64,000 nt of DNA, from NCBI RefSeq assembly GCF_000212695.1, contig NC_015514.1:2728001-2792000 (forward strand), given 5' to 3'. The notes beneath the pieces are model-generated. The model did not search any database and was not told where the DNA came from. It saw only the letters and a program-made list of their open reading frames with translations. Below, piece after piece: positions 46,830 through 54,451 of the stretch. This DNA comes from Cellulomonas fimi ATCC 484 (GTDB lineage Bacteria; Actinomycetota; Actinomycetes; Actinomycetales; Cellulomonadaceae). Positions within the stretch are counted from its first letter, which is position 1. Each line of letters starts with the position of its first letter. A program made the position numbers and the translations under genes.

Positions 46830-48100
46830 GGTGCTGGCTCCCATCGACGCAGGGTGGTCCGGACCCGGACCGCGTGGCAGACCGCGGCGGCGGCGGCCCC
46901 GGTGCACAGCGCGAGCGCGACCTGCTCCGCGAGCCCCGTCGGCACGAGGAAGCCGAGCCCGAGCGCGAGGACGCCCACGCCCCAGCCGACCGCGGCCGCC
47001 CAGTCGTCCCCGCGCGAGAGCAGCACGATCGCCATCACCTGCGCCAACATGAAGAACGCGCCGGACGCCGCGATCAGGAACAGCAGGGTGCGGGACACGG
47101 CGAAGTCCTGGCCGTACAGCAGCACCTGCGCGAACGGGCCGATCGCGAGGACGCCGAGCGCACCGACGGCGCCGAGCCCGGCGGTGCCGAGCACCGCGAG
47201 CCGGGTGGTCGCGCGGAACCCGGCGACGTCACCCGCCGCGGCACGCGCCGCGAGCGCGGGCAGGACGACGGCCTGCACGGCCGCGAAGGCGAACAGCGGG
47301 ATCCGCGCGACCGTCACGGCCGCGACGAAACGGCCGGCCATCGCCTCGTCGCCCGGCTCCGCGAGCCACGCGATGAGCATCGGGCCGGCGTTGGCGAGCA
47401 CCTGGCTGAGCAGCGACACCGAGACGAGCGCGCCGAACGGCACCCGGGACTGCCCCTCCGCGGACGGCTCCGCCGTGGTCACCCCGCGCGGCCGGCGACC
47501 CAGCAGGGCGAGCACCGACGCGAGCACGGGCGCCGCGACCAGGACGAGCGCGTACCCGACGGCCGTGCCGTTCCCGGTCGCGGCGAGGACCGCGGAGCCC
47601 GCGGTCCGCAGGGCGCCGTCGACCGCGAGCTGCACGCCGTACCGGCCGAAGGAGGCCTCGCCCGCGAGCAGCCCGCGGGTCGCGTACGCGACGGCCTGCG
47701 CGGCGAGCGCGGCGAGCACGACCCACACGAGCCCGGACTGGCCGTCGAGCACGACCCGGCCGAGCATCCCGCCCGCGAGCAGCAGGACGAGCGCGACGAC
47801 GGCGAGCGCGCCCAGCGTGTACAGCAGCGGCGCACGGCCGACGCGTCCGGTCCCGCCGCGAGCGCGCGCCGCGGCGAGGCGGCGCGCCAGGTCCTGCTCG
47901 AGCGGCATGAACAGGCCGATGCCGAACGCGTTGACGACCGTCCAGAACACCGACACGGGAGCCGACCCGGCCGGGCCGAGGTCGCGCGCCGCGAGCGCGA
48001 GGAACGCGAAGTTGGCCACACCGAAGGCGACGAGCCCGCCGCCGACCGGGACGACGGGCGACGAGGTGCGGGCTCGCAGCGTCTGCCGCGCGTCGGCCAT
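46826..48100 (-). CDS. Wzx-like polysaccharide flippase (MOP superfamily)
   Basis: The 424-residue protein has about 12 hydrophobic helices and the MOP features GVANFAFLALAARDLGP near the N-terminus, PLEQDLARRLAAARARG and a C-terminal polysaccharide-biosynthesis domain. It probably moves lipid-linked repeat units across the membrane for the transferases around it. No ABC-type Wzm/Wzt pair is in the window. The ATG has GGAG upstream. It is divergent from the DPM1-like gene across 141 bp. Confidence 0.87.
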   Translation of the reverse strand: MADARQTLRARTSSPVVPVGGGLVAFGVANFAFLALAARDLGPAGSAPVSVFWTVVNAFGIGLFMPLEQDLARRLAAARARGGTGRVGRAPLLYTLGALAVVALVLLLAGGMLGRVVLDGQSGLVWVVLAALAAQAVAYATRGLLAGEASFGRYGVQLAVDGALRTAGSAVLAATGNGTAVGYALVLVAAPVLASVLALLGRRPRGVTTAEPSAEGQSRVPFGALVSVSLLSQVLANAGPMLIAWLAEPGDEAMAGRFVAAVTVARIPLFAFAAVQAVVLPALAARAAAGDVAGFRATTRLAVLGTAGLGAVGALGVLAIGPFAQVLLYGQDFAVSRTLLFLIAASGAFFMLAQVMAIVLLSRGDDWAAAVGWGVGVLALGLGFLVPTGLAEQVALALCTGAAAAAVCHAVRVRTTLRRWEPAP

Positions 48101-48229
48101 CCGTCTCCGTCCGTCGGTCGTGGGGTCGGCGCGCACCGGGCCGACGACGCCCGTCCCCGGGGCGGGCCGTGCGATCGTACCGTCCGCCCGCGGCACCCCG
48201 GACGCGCCGGACCGACCGGTGCACGTCGG

Positions 48230-48235
48230 TACAGT
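48230..48235 (+). promoter_or_regulatory. -10 element TACAGT, leaderless start for 48242
   Basis: TACAGT, six bases (GGCGCC), then ATG; there is no ribosome site. Confidence 0.55.
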
Positions 48236-48241
48236 GGCGCC

Positions 48242-48979
48242 ATGCCGCAGCGATCCCTGCTCATCATCGTGCCCGCGTGGAACGAGGAGGCGACCGTCGG
48301 GCACGTCATCCGGGAGATCGCCGAGAAGGTCCCGCACGCGGACGTGCTCGTCGTCAACGACGGCTCGACCGACCGGACGACGGACGTCGCGCGGGCCGCA
48401 GGGGCCCAGGTGCTCGAGCTGCCCGTGAACCTCGGGGTGGGCGGGGCGATGCGCGCCGGCTACAAGTACGCGTTCCGGGCCGGCTACGACCGGACGGTGC
48501 AGCTCGACGCGGACGGCCAGCACGACCCCGGCCTGGTCATGACGCTCCTGGAGTCGATGGACGAGCTCGAGGCGGACGTGCTGATCGGCGCCCGGTTCGC
48601 GGGCGTCGGCGACTACCAGGTGCGCGGCCCGCGGTGGTGGTCGATGCGCGTGCTGTCCACGACGCTCTCGCGCGTCTGCCGGACGCGGCTCACGGACACG
48701 ACGTCCGGCTTCAAGGCGTGCAACCGTCAGGCGATCCGGCTGTTCGCCGCCAACTACCCCGCCGAGTACCTGGGCGACACGATCGAGTCGCTCGTGGTCG
48801 CGGCGCGCGCCGGGCTGCGGATCCGCCAGGTCGGCGTCGCGATGCGCGAGCGTGCCGGAGGGCGGCCGTCGCACAACCCGGTCAAGGCCGGTATCTTCCT
48901 GGTCCGCGCGGTCCTCGCGCTGGTCATCGCCCTGTCCCGGCCGAGCGAGCCGGTCGTCGCCGAGGGGGTCGCGGCATGA
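48242..48979 (+). CDS. DPM1-like GT2 glycosyltransferase
   Basis: The 245-residue enzyme has LLIIVPAWNEEATVGHVIREI, VLVVNDGSTDRT, LPVNLGVGGAMRAGYKYA and QLDADGQHDPG. TDTTSGFKACNRQAIRLF follows. This matches dolichyl/polyprenyl-phosphate sugar synthases without the C-terminal helices of GtrB. It is followed by a DUF2304 protein, with which such enzymes commonly pair. It starts a two-gene unit. Confidence 0.92.
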   Translation: MPQRSLLIIVPAWNEEATVGHVIREIAEKVPHADVLVVNDGSTDRTTDVARAAGAQVLELPVNLGVGGAMRAGYKYAFRAGYDRTVQLDADGQHDPGLVMTLLESMDELEADVLIGARFAGVGDYQVRGPRWWSMRVLSTTLSRVCRTRLTDTTSGFKACNRQAIRLFAANYPAEYLGDTIESLVVAARAGLRIRQVGVAMRERAGGRPSHNPVKAGIFLVRAVLALVIALSRPSEPVVAEGVAA

Positions 48980-49416
48980 GCGGCTACGTGTTCGCGATCG
49001 CGCTGTGCGTCCTGCTCGTCGTGCTCATCTTCCTGCTGCTGCGCACGCGCAAGGTCCGGGAGAAGTACGTCGGCATCTGGCTGGCCCTGGCCGTCGCGGT
49101 CGTGGTCATGGCGGTCTTCCCCGGGCTGGCGTTCTGGCTGTCGGACCTCGTCGGCGTGGAGACCCCCGTCAACCTGCTGTTCGCCACCGGCTTCGCGGTC
49201 GTGCTCGCGGTCTGCATCCAGCTCAGCTCCGAGGTGTCCGCGCTCGAGGAGGAGACGCGCACGATCGCCGAGGAGCTCGCGCTGCTGCGCCTCGAGGTCG
49301 AGTCCGCGCGCGGCGGCGCGCCCGCGGCCCCGGTGCCGCCGGCCCCGGCCCCCGCCGACGAGGACGCGCCGACGGGTCTCGCGCCCGGCGCGGACGACCG
49401 CCTCAGCCAGCACTGA
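48976..49416 (+). CDS. DUF2304 family membrane protein
   Basis: The 146-residue protein has three hydrophobic helices (about 2-22, 34-56, 65-85). EKYVGIWLALAVAVVVMAVF, typical of DUF2304, then a charged coiled-coil helix (EVSALEEETRTIAEELALLR) and a disordered Ala/Pro tail follow. DUF2304 proteins accompany DPM1-like transferases and may anchor them or handle their lipid product. The ATG overlaps the upstream stop (ATGA). Confidence 0.88.
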   Translation: MSGYVFAIALCVLLVVLIFLLLRTRKVREKYVGIWLALAVAVVVMAVFPGLAFWLSDLVGVETPVNLLFATGFAVVLAVCIQLSSEVSALEEETRTIAEELALLRLEVESARGGAPAAPVPPAPAPADEDAPTGLAPGADDRLSQH

Positions 49417-49457
49417 CGTCGCCGCCGGAGCCGCCCCCGGGGCACAGCGCCGCTCCG

Positions 49458-49463
49458 TACTAT
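49458..49463 (+). promoter_or_regulatory. -10 element TACTAT upstream of the DUF2142 gene
   Basis: TACTAT would start transcription near 49470, so the earlier in-frame ATG at 49462 would not be in the mRNA; this favours the ATG at 49522. Confidence 0.45.
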
Positions 49464-49521
49464 GTCCTGGCCCCGGAGCACCGGACGGCACGACGACCTC
49501 GACCCGCGGAGCACCCCTGAC

Positions 49522-51798
49522 ATGACGACGCCCGGCGGCCCCCTGCCCGCGCTGCGACGAGTGCTCCTGCGCCCCGTGGTGGTCGCCGTGCTCGTGGCCC
49601 TCGCGTTCGTCGCGACGGTCGCGGTGCTCGTGACCCGCACGGGCGGCACGCTCGTCGGCGACACCACGAGCAACGTCCGCGTCACGGGCGTCCTGCCGCA
49701 GCTCGAGCCCGGCGACCGGGTCGCGCAGCAGATCACCACGTCGAACGACCGGTTCACGGCGGTCCAGCTGACGTTCGGCACGTTCCTGGGCGCTGCGGAC
49801 TGCGACGTGCGGGTCACGCTGCACGAGGACGACGGCGACGACGCCGAGCGCACCAGCGGTGCCGTCGTCGCGACGGACGTGCTGTCCTGCACCGAGGTGC
49901 CCGACACGACCCCCGTCGACGTGCTCACGTTCGAGCCGCGCGACGAGCCCGTGGGCACCGTGTTCGAGGTGGTCGTCGAACGGGTGGACACCGACGACAC
50001 CCCTGGCGTCGCGCTGTGGGCGGGCGAGCCCGACGGCGACGCGGCGCTCGCGTGGTTCGGCGAGGAGGAGACCGAGCTCAGCGCGAACGTCCGCCCGCTG
50101 TACGACCCGCAGGCGCGCTGGTGGGACCAGCTCGACGTGGTGAGCGACCGCATGGCCGCCTACGGGCCCGCGTGGGGCGGTGCCGCGGCGTTCGCGGTGA
50201 CGCTGGCGAGCGTCGGCGCGCTGCTCGCGGGCGCGACGCTCGTGTCCCGCCGCCCGCGCGCGTTCCTCGTCGTCGTGGCGGTGCTCGCGCTCGTGCGCGG
50301 GCTCGTCTGGAGCGCCGCGGTGCCGACGTTCGGCGGCATGGACGAGCCGGCGCACTTCTCCAACGTGCAGTTCCTCGCCGAGGAGCGGGCCCTGCCCGGC
50401 CAGGCGGACAACGAGGACATCTACAGCGACCGCCTGCACGCGGCGCAGGACTCGGTGAACATCTCCGCGACCGCGCCCGGCGACCGTCCCGTCTACACGC
50501 CCGAGGGCGAGCGCGAGGTGCAGGACGAGGTCGCGCAGGAGTCGCCCGACGGCGGCGGCGGCGGCCCGGCCGCGGCGTACCCGCCCCCGTACTACCTCGC
50601 GGCGGCGCTGTTCTACCCGCTGGGCGGCGACGACATCTACGCCCAGGTCGCCGCGACGCGCCTGTGGAGCGTCGCCCTCGGTGTCGCCGGTGCGGTGCTG
50701 CTCGTCCTGCTCGCGCGGCGCCTGTTCCCCGCGCGTCCGGGCGCGCAGGTCGCGTTCGCGCTCGCCGGGGTCCTGCAGCCGATGGCGGCGCACCAGTTCG
50801 CGATCGTCAACAACGACGCCTGGGTGATCGTCTGCGGGTTCGGCGCGCTGCTGCTCGGCCTCGAGCTCGCGCGGCGACGACGAGCCCCGTGGCTCGCGCT
50901 GCTCGCGGGCGTGATCATCGGCTTCGCGCTGCTGGGCAAGCCGTTCGGAGCAGCCGTCGCGGTCCCGCTCGCGCTCGGGTGGCTCATCGGCAAGGTGCGC
51001 CACCGCGAGCGGAGCTGGCGCGTGCTCGCCGGCGAGGCCGGGCTGGTCACGCTGGGCTTCGTCGCGACGTACGGGTTGTGGCGCGTCGTCGCGATGGTCG
51101 TCGACATCCCCGCGCAGCGCGTGCCGGACGGTGCCGGCGCCCGGGGGCTGCGGGCGTTCGTCGACGCGCAGATCGGCGTCGGCGGCGAGACCGCGAAGCG
51201 GATGTGGGCCGACCAGCTCTGGGGCAACTTCGGCTGGGTCCGGATCCCGTTCCCCGAGCCGATCCCGTCGCTCGTCTTCGCGGGCCTGCTCGCGCTGCTG
51301 GCGGCGATCGCGGCGTGGCTGGTCCTCGTCGTCGTCGTCGCCGTCCGGCGACGCGCGGCCGGCCGTGGGGACGCCGACCCCGAGGCGACCGGGACGGCCG
51401 GGACGCCGGGCGCGCTCGGCGCGCCCCGCACCACCGGGGCCACGGGGACGGCGGTCGCCGAGGCGCCGGCGCCGGTCCGCACCGCGGACGACCTGGCCAC
51501 GCAGGAGCTGCCGCTCGACGTCCGGATCGCGATCCCCGCGTCCCTCGTCGCCGCGATCGTCGTGACGCTGTACGCGGCCGCCTGGGTCTACTACGCCTCG
51601 ACGGGCCAGAACGACCTGCTGCAGGGCCGGTACGCGCTCCTGGCGCTGCCGGCGATCCTCGCGCTGCCCGGCCTGCTCGTCGAGCGGTTCACGCGCGGGC
51701 GCGTCTCGCCGCTCGTCGTCAACGTCGTGCTGGCCGTGGCGATGGGCGGGTTGTTCCTGCTGGGCCTCAAGCGGACCCTCGAGTACTTCTACGGCTGA
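49522..51798 (+). CDS. DUF2142 membrane protein, probable GT-C glycosyltransferase
   Basis: The 758-residue polytopic protein starts with a membrane helix (17-40) and a periplasmic beta-rich domain. A helix bundle follows with GGMDEPAHFSNVQFLAEE (a conserved acidic pair) and AYPPPYYLAAALFYPLGGDDIYAQV. HQFAIVNNDAWVIVCGFGALLL and a TGQNDLLQGRYALLALPAIL segment are typical of DUF2142. The family is thought to use polyprenyl-phosphate sugar donors. It resembles the protein at 54450-56525, which lies in the opposite direction nearby. It ends at a perfect 14-bp hairpin. Confidence 0.87.
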   Translation: MTTPGGPLPALRRVLLRPVVVAVLVALAFVATVAVLVTRTGGTLVGDTTSNVRVTGVLPQLEPGDRVAQQITTSNDRFTAVQLTFGTFLGAADCDVRVTLHEDDGDDAERTSGAVVATDVLSCTEVPDTTPVDVLTFEPRDEPVGTVFEVVVERVDTDDTPGVALWAGEPDGDAALAWFGEEETELSANVRPLYDPQARWWDQLDVVSDRMAAYGPAWGGAAAFAVTLASVGALLAGATLVSRRPRAFLVVVAVLALVRGLVWSAAVPTFGGMDEPAHFSNVQFLAEERALPGQADNEDIYSDRLHAAQDSVNISATAPGDRPVYTPEGEREVQDEVAQESPDGGGGGPAAAYPPPYYLAAALFYPLGGDDIYAQVAATRLWSVALGVAGAVLLVLLARRLFPARPGAQVAFALAGVLQPMAAHQFAIVNNDAWVIVCGFGALLLGLELARRRRAPWLALLAGVIIGFALLGKPFGAAVAVPLALGWLIGKVRHRERSWRVLAGEAGLVTLGFVATYGLWRVVAMVVDIPAQRVPDGAGARGLRAFVDAQIGVGGETAKRMWADQLWGNFGWVRIPFPEPIPSLVFAGLLALLAAIAAWLVLVVVVAVRRRAAGRGDADPEATGTAGTPGALGAPRTTGATGTAVAEAPAPVRTADDLATQELPLDVRIAIPASLVAAIVVTLYAAAWVYYASTGQNDLLQGRYALLALPAILALPGLLVERFTRGRVSPLVVNVVLAVAMGGLFLLGLKRTLEYFYG

Positions 51799-51815
51799 CG
51801 CGCCCGCACACGCGA

Positions 51816-51847
51816 ACGGGGCGGGACCGCCTCCGGTCCCGCCCCGT
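51816..51847. terminator. perfect 14-bp bidirectional hairpin terminator
   Basis: ACGGGGCGGGACCG and CGGTCCCGCCCCGT form 14 pairs around a CCTC loop, between the convergent DUF2142 gene and rmlD. Confidence 0.85.
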
Positions 51848-51861
51848 CGCGTCTGGGCTCG

Positions 51862-52710
51862 TCAGCCCGCGAGCACACCCTCGGCGGCCTGCGCCCACCG
51901 CTCGCGCCAGTCGCCGATCGGGTCGACGCCCACGGCGCGCAGCCGGTCGTGCCCGAGCACGGAGTACGACGGGCGCGGCGCGGGCCGCGCGTAGGCCTCG
52001 GCCGTCGTCGGCCGCACGATGGCGGCGTCCATGCCCGCGGACACGACCGCGGCCTGCGCGAACTCGTGCCACGTCGCGGTGCCGGACGACGTCGCGTGGT
52101 ACGTGCCGGCCGGCGCCTGCGCGGCGACGAGGCGCACCACCAGGTCCGCGACGTCCCGCGTCCACGTCGGCTGCCCGACCTGGTCCGCGACGACCTCGAG
52201 GCCGCCGCGCTCGGCCGCGACCCGGGCGATCGTCTTCGGGAAGCACGCGCCGTGCGCGCCGTACAGCCACGCGGTCCGCAGGATCAGGTGGTCGGGCTGC
52301 TCCGCGCGGACCGCCCACTCCCCCGCGGCCTTCGTGCGCCCGTAGGCGGAGCGGGGCGCGAGGGGCGCGTCCTCGTCGTACGGCGTCTGCGCGTGGCCGT
52401 CGAACACGTAGTCCGTCGAGACGTGCACGAGCCGGGCACCGATGTCGCGCGTCACGCGCGCCAGGTTGCCGACCCCCGTCGCGTTCACGTCGAACGCCCG
52501 CGCCTCGTCGGTCTCGGCCTGGTCGACCGCCGTGTAGGCCGCGGTGTTCACGACCACGTCCGCGTCCACGAGCGCCGCGCGCACCGAGGCGAGGTCGGTG
52601 ATGTCGACCTCGTCACGGTCCAGCGCAGTCACCGTCTCGCCCGCGTCGCGCAGCACCGCCACCAGGTCCTGGCCGAGCATCCCGCTCGCGCCGACCACCG
52701 ACCACCTCAT
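51862..52710 (-). CDS. rmlD: dTDP-4-dehydrorhamnose reductase
   Basis: RmlD makes dTDP-L-rhamnose, the last step of the pathway. The 282 residues have the nucleotide motif VVGASGMLGQDL, a VVNTAAYTAVDQAE stretch, STDYVFDG, and the active-site SAYGRTKAAGE (YxxxK). LILRTAWLYG follows. It is complete. The ATG has GGAGGG seven bases upstream. It diverges from rmlC, with a TACCCT hexamer on each side of the 126-bp gap. Confidence 0.97.
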   Translation of the reverse strand: MRWSVVGASGMLGQDLVAVLRDAGETVTALDRDEVDITDLASVRAALVDADVVVNTAAYTAVDQAETDEARAFDVNATGVGNLARVTRDIGARLVHVSTDYVFDGHAQTPYDEDAPLAPRSAYGRTKAAGEWAVRAEQPDHLILRTAWLYGAHGACFPKTIARVAAERGGLEVVADQVGQPTWTRDVADLVVRLVAAQAPAGTYHATSSGTATWHEFAQAAVVSAGMDAAIVRPTTAEAYARPAPRPSYSVLGHDRLRAVGVDPIGDWRERWAQAAEGVLAG

Positions 52711-52743
52711 GGAACCACCCTCCGTCGTGAGCAAACCCCCAGC

Positions 52744-52749
52744 AGGGTA
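52744..52749 (-). promoter_or_regulatory. -10 element TACCCT for rmlD
   Basis: TACCCT would start a leader of about 27 nt that contains GGAGGG (52723-52718). Confidence 0.45.
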
Positions 52750-52802
52750 TCCGGCCCCCGCCCGCTGGACCGGCGCGCGTCCGGGCGCCTGTCGCGACGT
52801 AC

Positions 52803-52808
52803 TACCCT
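52803..52808 (+). promoter_or_regulatory. -10 element TACCCT for rmlC
   Basis: The same hexamer as on the rmlD side would start a leader of about 22 nt containing AGGAGG. Confidence 0.45.
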
Positions 52809-52820
52809 GACGTCGACCCC

Positions 52821-52826
52821 AGGAGG
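52821..52826 (+). promoter_or_regulatory. Shine-Dalgarno site that sets the rmlC start
   Basis: AGGAGG lies only one base before the ATG at 52828 but ten bases before the in-frame ATG at 52837. Normal spacing favours the second. Confidence 0.6.
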
Positions 52827-52836
52827 AATGCCCCCC

Positions 52837-53457
52837 ATGCAGGTACGCGAGCTGAGCGTCCCCGGCGCGCTCGAGATCACCCCCCGCCAGTTCGCCGACG
52901 ACCGAGGCGTGTTCCTCGAGTGGTTCGCCGGCGCCGCGTTCGGCGAGGCCGTCGGCCACGACCTGACCCTCGCGCAGGCGAACTGCTCGGTGTCCGCGGC
53001 GGGCGTGCTGCGCGGCATCCACTTCGCCGACGTCCCGCCGGGCCAGGCGAAGTACGTCACCTGCGCGCGGGGCGCCGTCCTGGACGTCGTCGTGGACATC
53101 CGCGTCGGCTCGCCCACGTTCGGGCAGTGGGACTCGGTTCTGCTGGACGACGTCGACCGGCGCGCGATCTACGTGCCCGAGGGCCTGGGTCACGCGTTCA
53201 TGTCGCTCGAGGACGACTCGACCGTGCTGTACCTGTGCTCCGCGCCGTACGCGCCGGGTCGCGAGCACGGCGTGCACCCGCTGGACGCCGACCTCGCGAT
53301 CGCGTGGCCGACGCAGGGCCGCGACGGCCGTCCCCTGACGCCGCTGCTGTCGCCCAAGGACGCGGAGGCCCCGTCGCTCGCGGACGCGCAGGCGCAGGGC
53401 CTGCTCCCGGTCGCCGCCGACGTCGAGGCGTTCGTCGCCGGGCTGCGCGACCGGTGA
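52837..53457 (+). CDS. rmlC: dTDP-4-dehydrorhamnose 3,5-epimerase
   Basis: RmlC epimerises dTDP-4-keto-6-deoxyglucose at C3 and C5 before RmlD. The 206-residue cupin has QFADDRGVFLEWF, the catalytic region VLRGIHFADVPPGQAKYVTC, GAVLDVVVDIRVGSPTFGQW, and YVPEGLGHAFMSLEDDSTVLYLCSAPY trimmed to family form. The start at 52837 is chosen from ribosome-site spacing. The next gene overlaps its stop by four bases (GTGA). Confidence 0.96.
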   Translation: MQVRELSVPGALEITPRQFADDRGVFLEWFAGAAFGEAVGHDLTLAQANCSVSAAGVLRGIHFADVPPGQAKYVTCARGAVLDVVVDIRVGSPTFGQWDSVLLDDVDRRAIYVPEGLGHAFMSLEDDSTVLYLCSAPYAPGREHGVHPLDADLAIAWPTQGRDGRPLTPLLSPKDAEAPSLADAQAQGLLPVAADVEAFVAGLRDR

Positions 53458-54407
53458 CCGCGGGGACGGTGCGCGTCGTCGCCGTCGTCGTGACGTACGG
53501 CCCCGACGTCGCCGAGACCCGGCGGCTGCTCGAGGCGGTGCGACCGCAGGTCGCGGACACGGTCGTGGTCGACAACGGCAGCGCCGAGCCCGTCCTGGCG
53601 GACCTGCGCGCGGCCGCGGCGTCCGCGGGCGCGCGGCTCGTCGAGCTCGGCGCCAACCACGGCATCGCGACCGCGCAGAACGTCGGCCTGGACCACGCGA
53701 GGGAGCTCGGCGCGACGCACGTGCTGCTCCTCGACCAGGACTCGCTGCCGAAGCCCGACCTGGTCGACCGGCTCGTGACGGCCATCGGATCGCCGTCGCC
53801 CGACGGCCGCCCGGTCGCCGCGGTCGGCGCCGTCGCGAGCGACGACCGCGACGGAGAGCCCGCGTTCGTCTACGCCGCACGGCGCTTCGGCCCGCGCCGC
53901 ACGGACCTGCCCGCCACGGACGGCCGGATGGTCGAGGTCGCCTTCCTCATCGCCTCGGGCACGCTCGTGGACCTGGCCGCCGTCGAGGCGGTCGGTCCGA
54001 TGGCCGACGGGTTCTTCATCGACCACGTGGACCTCGAGTGGGGCGTGCGCGCCCGTAACGCCGGGTACGGCCTGTACGCGGTCGTCGGTGCCGAGCTGGA
54101 GCACCAGCTGGGCGAGGACCCGCGGTACGTGCCCGGCCGCGAGCGCTCGGTGCACGTGCAGTCCATCCCGCGCAACTACTACATGGTCCGCAACACGGTG
54201 CTGCTCGTGCGCTCCTCCGCCCTGCCCGCGGGGTGGCGCTGGGGCTACGCGTGGTGGATCACGAAGTACGTCGTGTTCTACACGGTCGCCGTGGCGCCCC
54301 GGCGTCGCCGCGTCCCGCTCATGCTGCGCGGTCTCGTCGACGGCCTGCGCGGCCGCACGGGTCCCATGCCGGGCAGCGTCGGGACGGCGGTGCGTGCCGC
54401 GGTCTGA
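53454..54407 (+). CDS. RfbF-type GT2 rhamnosyltransferase
   Basis: The 317-residue enzyme has RVVAVVVTYGPDVAETRRLLEA, TVVVDNGS, LGANHGIATAQNVGLD and the distinctive LLLDQDSLP. It also has FFIDHVDLEWGVRARN. The DQDS motif is characteristic of dTDP-rhamnosyltransferases of the RfbF/RfbG type. It is translationally coupled to rmlC, which fits use of dTDP-rhamnose. It probably adds a rhamnose to a wall polysaccharide. Confidence 0.88.
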   Translation: MTAGTVRVVAVVVTYGPDVAETRRLLEAVRPQVADTVVVDNGSAEPVLADLRAAAASAGARLVELGANHGIATAQNVGLDHARELGATHVLLLDQDSLPKPDLVDRLVTAIGSPSPDGRPVAAVGAVASDDRDGEPAFVYAARRFGPRRTDLPATDGRMVEVAFLIASGTLVDLAAVEAVGPMADGFFIDHVDLEWGVRARNAGYGLYAVVGAELEHQLGEDPRYVPGRERSVHVQSIPRNYYMVRNTVLLVRSSALPAGWRWGYAWWITKYVVFYTVAVAPRRRRVPLMLRGLVDGLRGRTGPMPGSVGTAVRAAV

Positions 54408-54410
54408 GCC

Positions 54411-54451
54411 CGGCGGCTCGGAGTCGGCGGCTCAGACGACCGCGGCGGCTC
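54411..54451. repeat. three direct copies of CGGCGGCTC
   Basis: Copies at 54411, 54425 and 54443 fill the gap between convergent genes; the last overlaps the stop codon of the DUF2142 gene. The spacings of 14 and 18 bp are not helical multiples. Confidence 0.6.
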
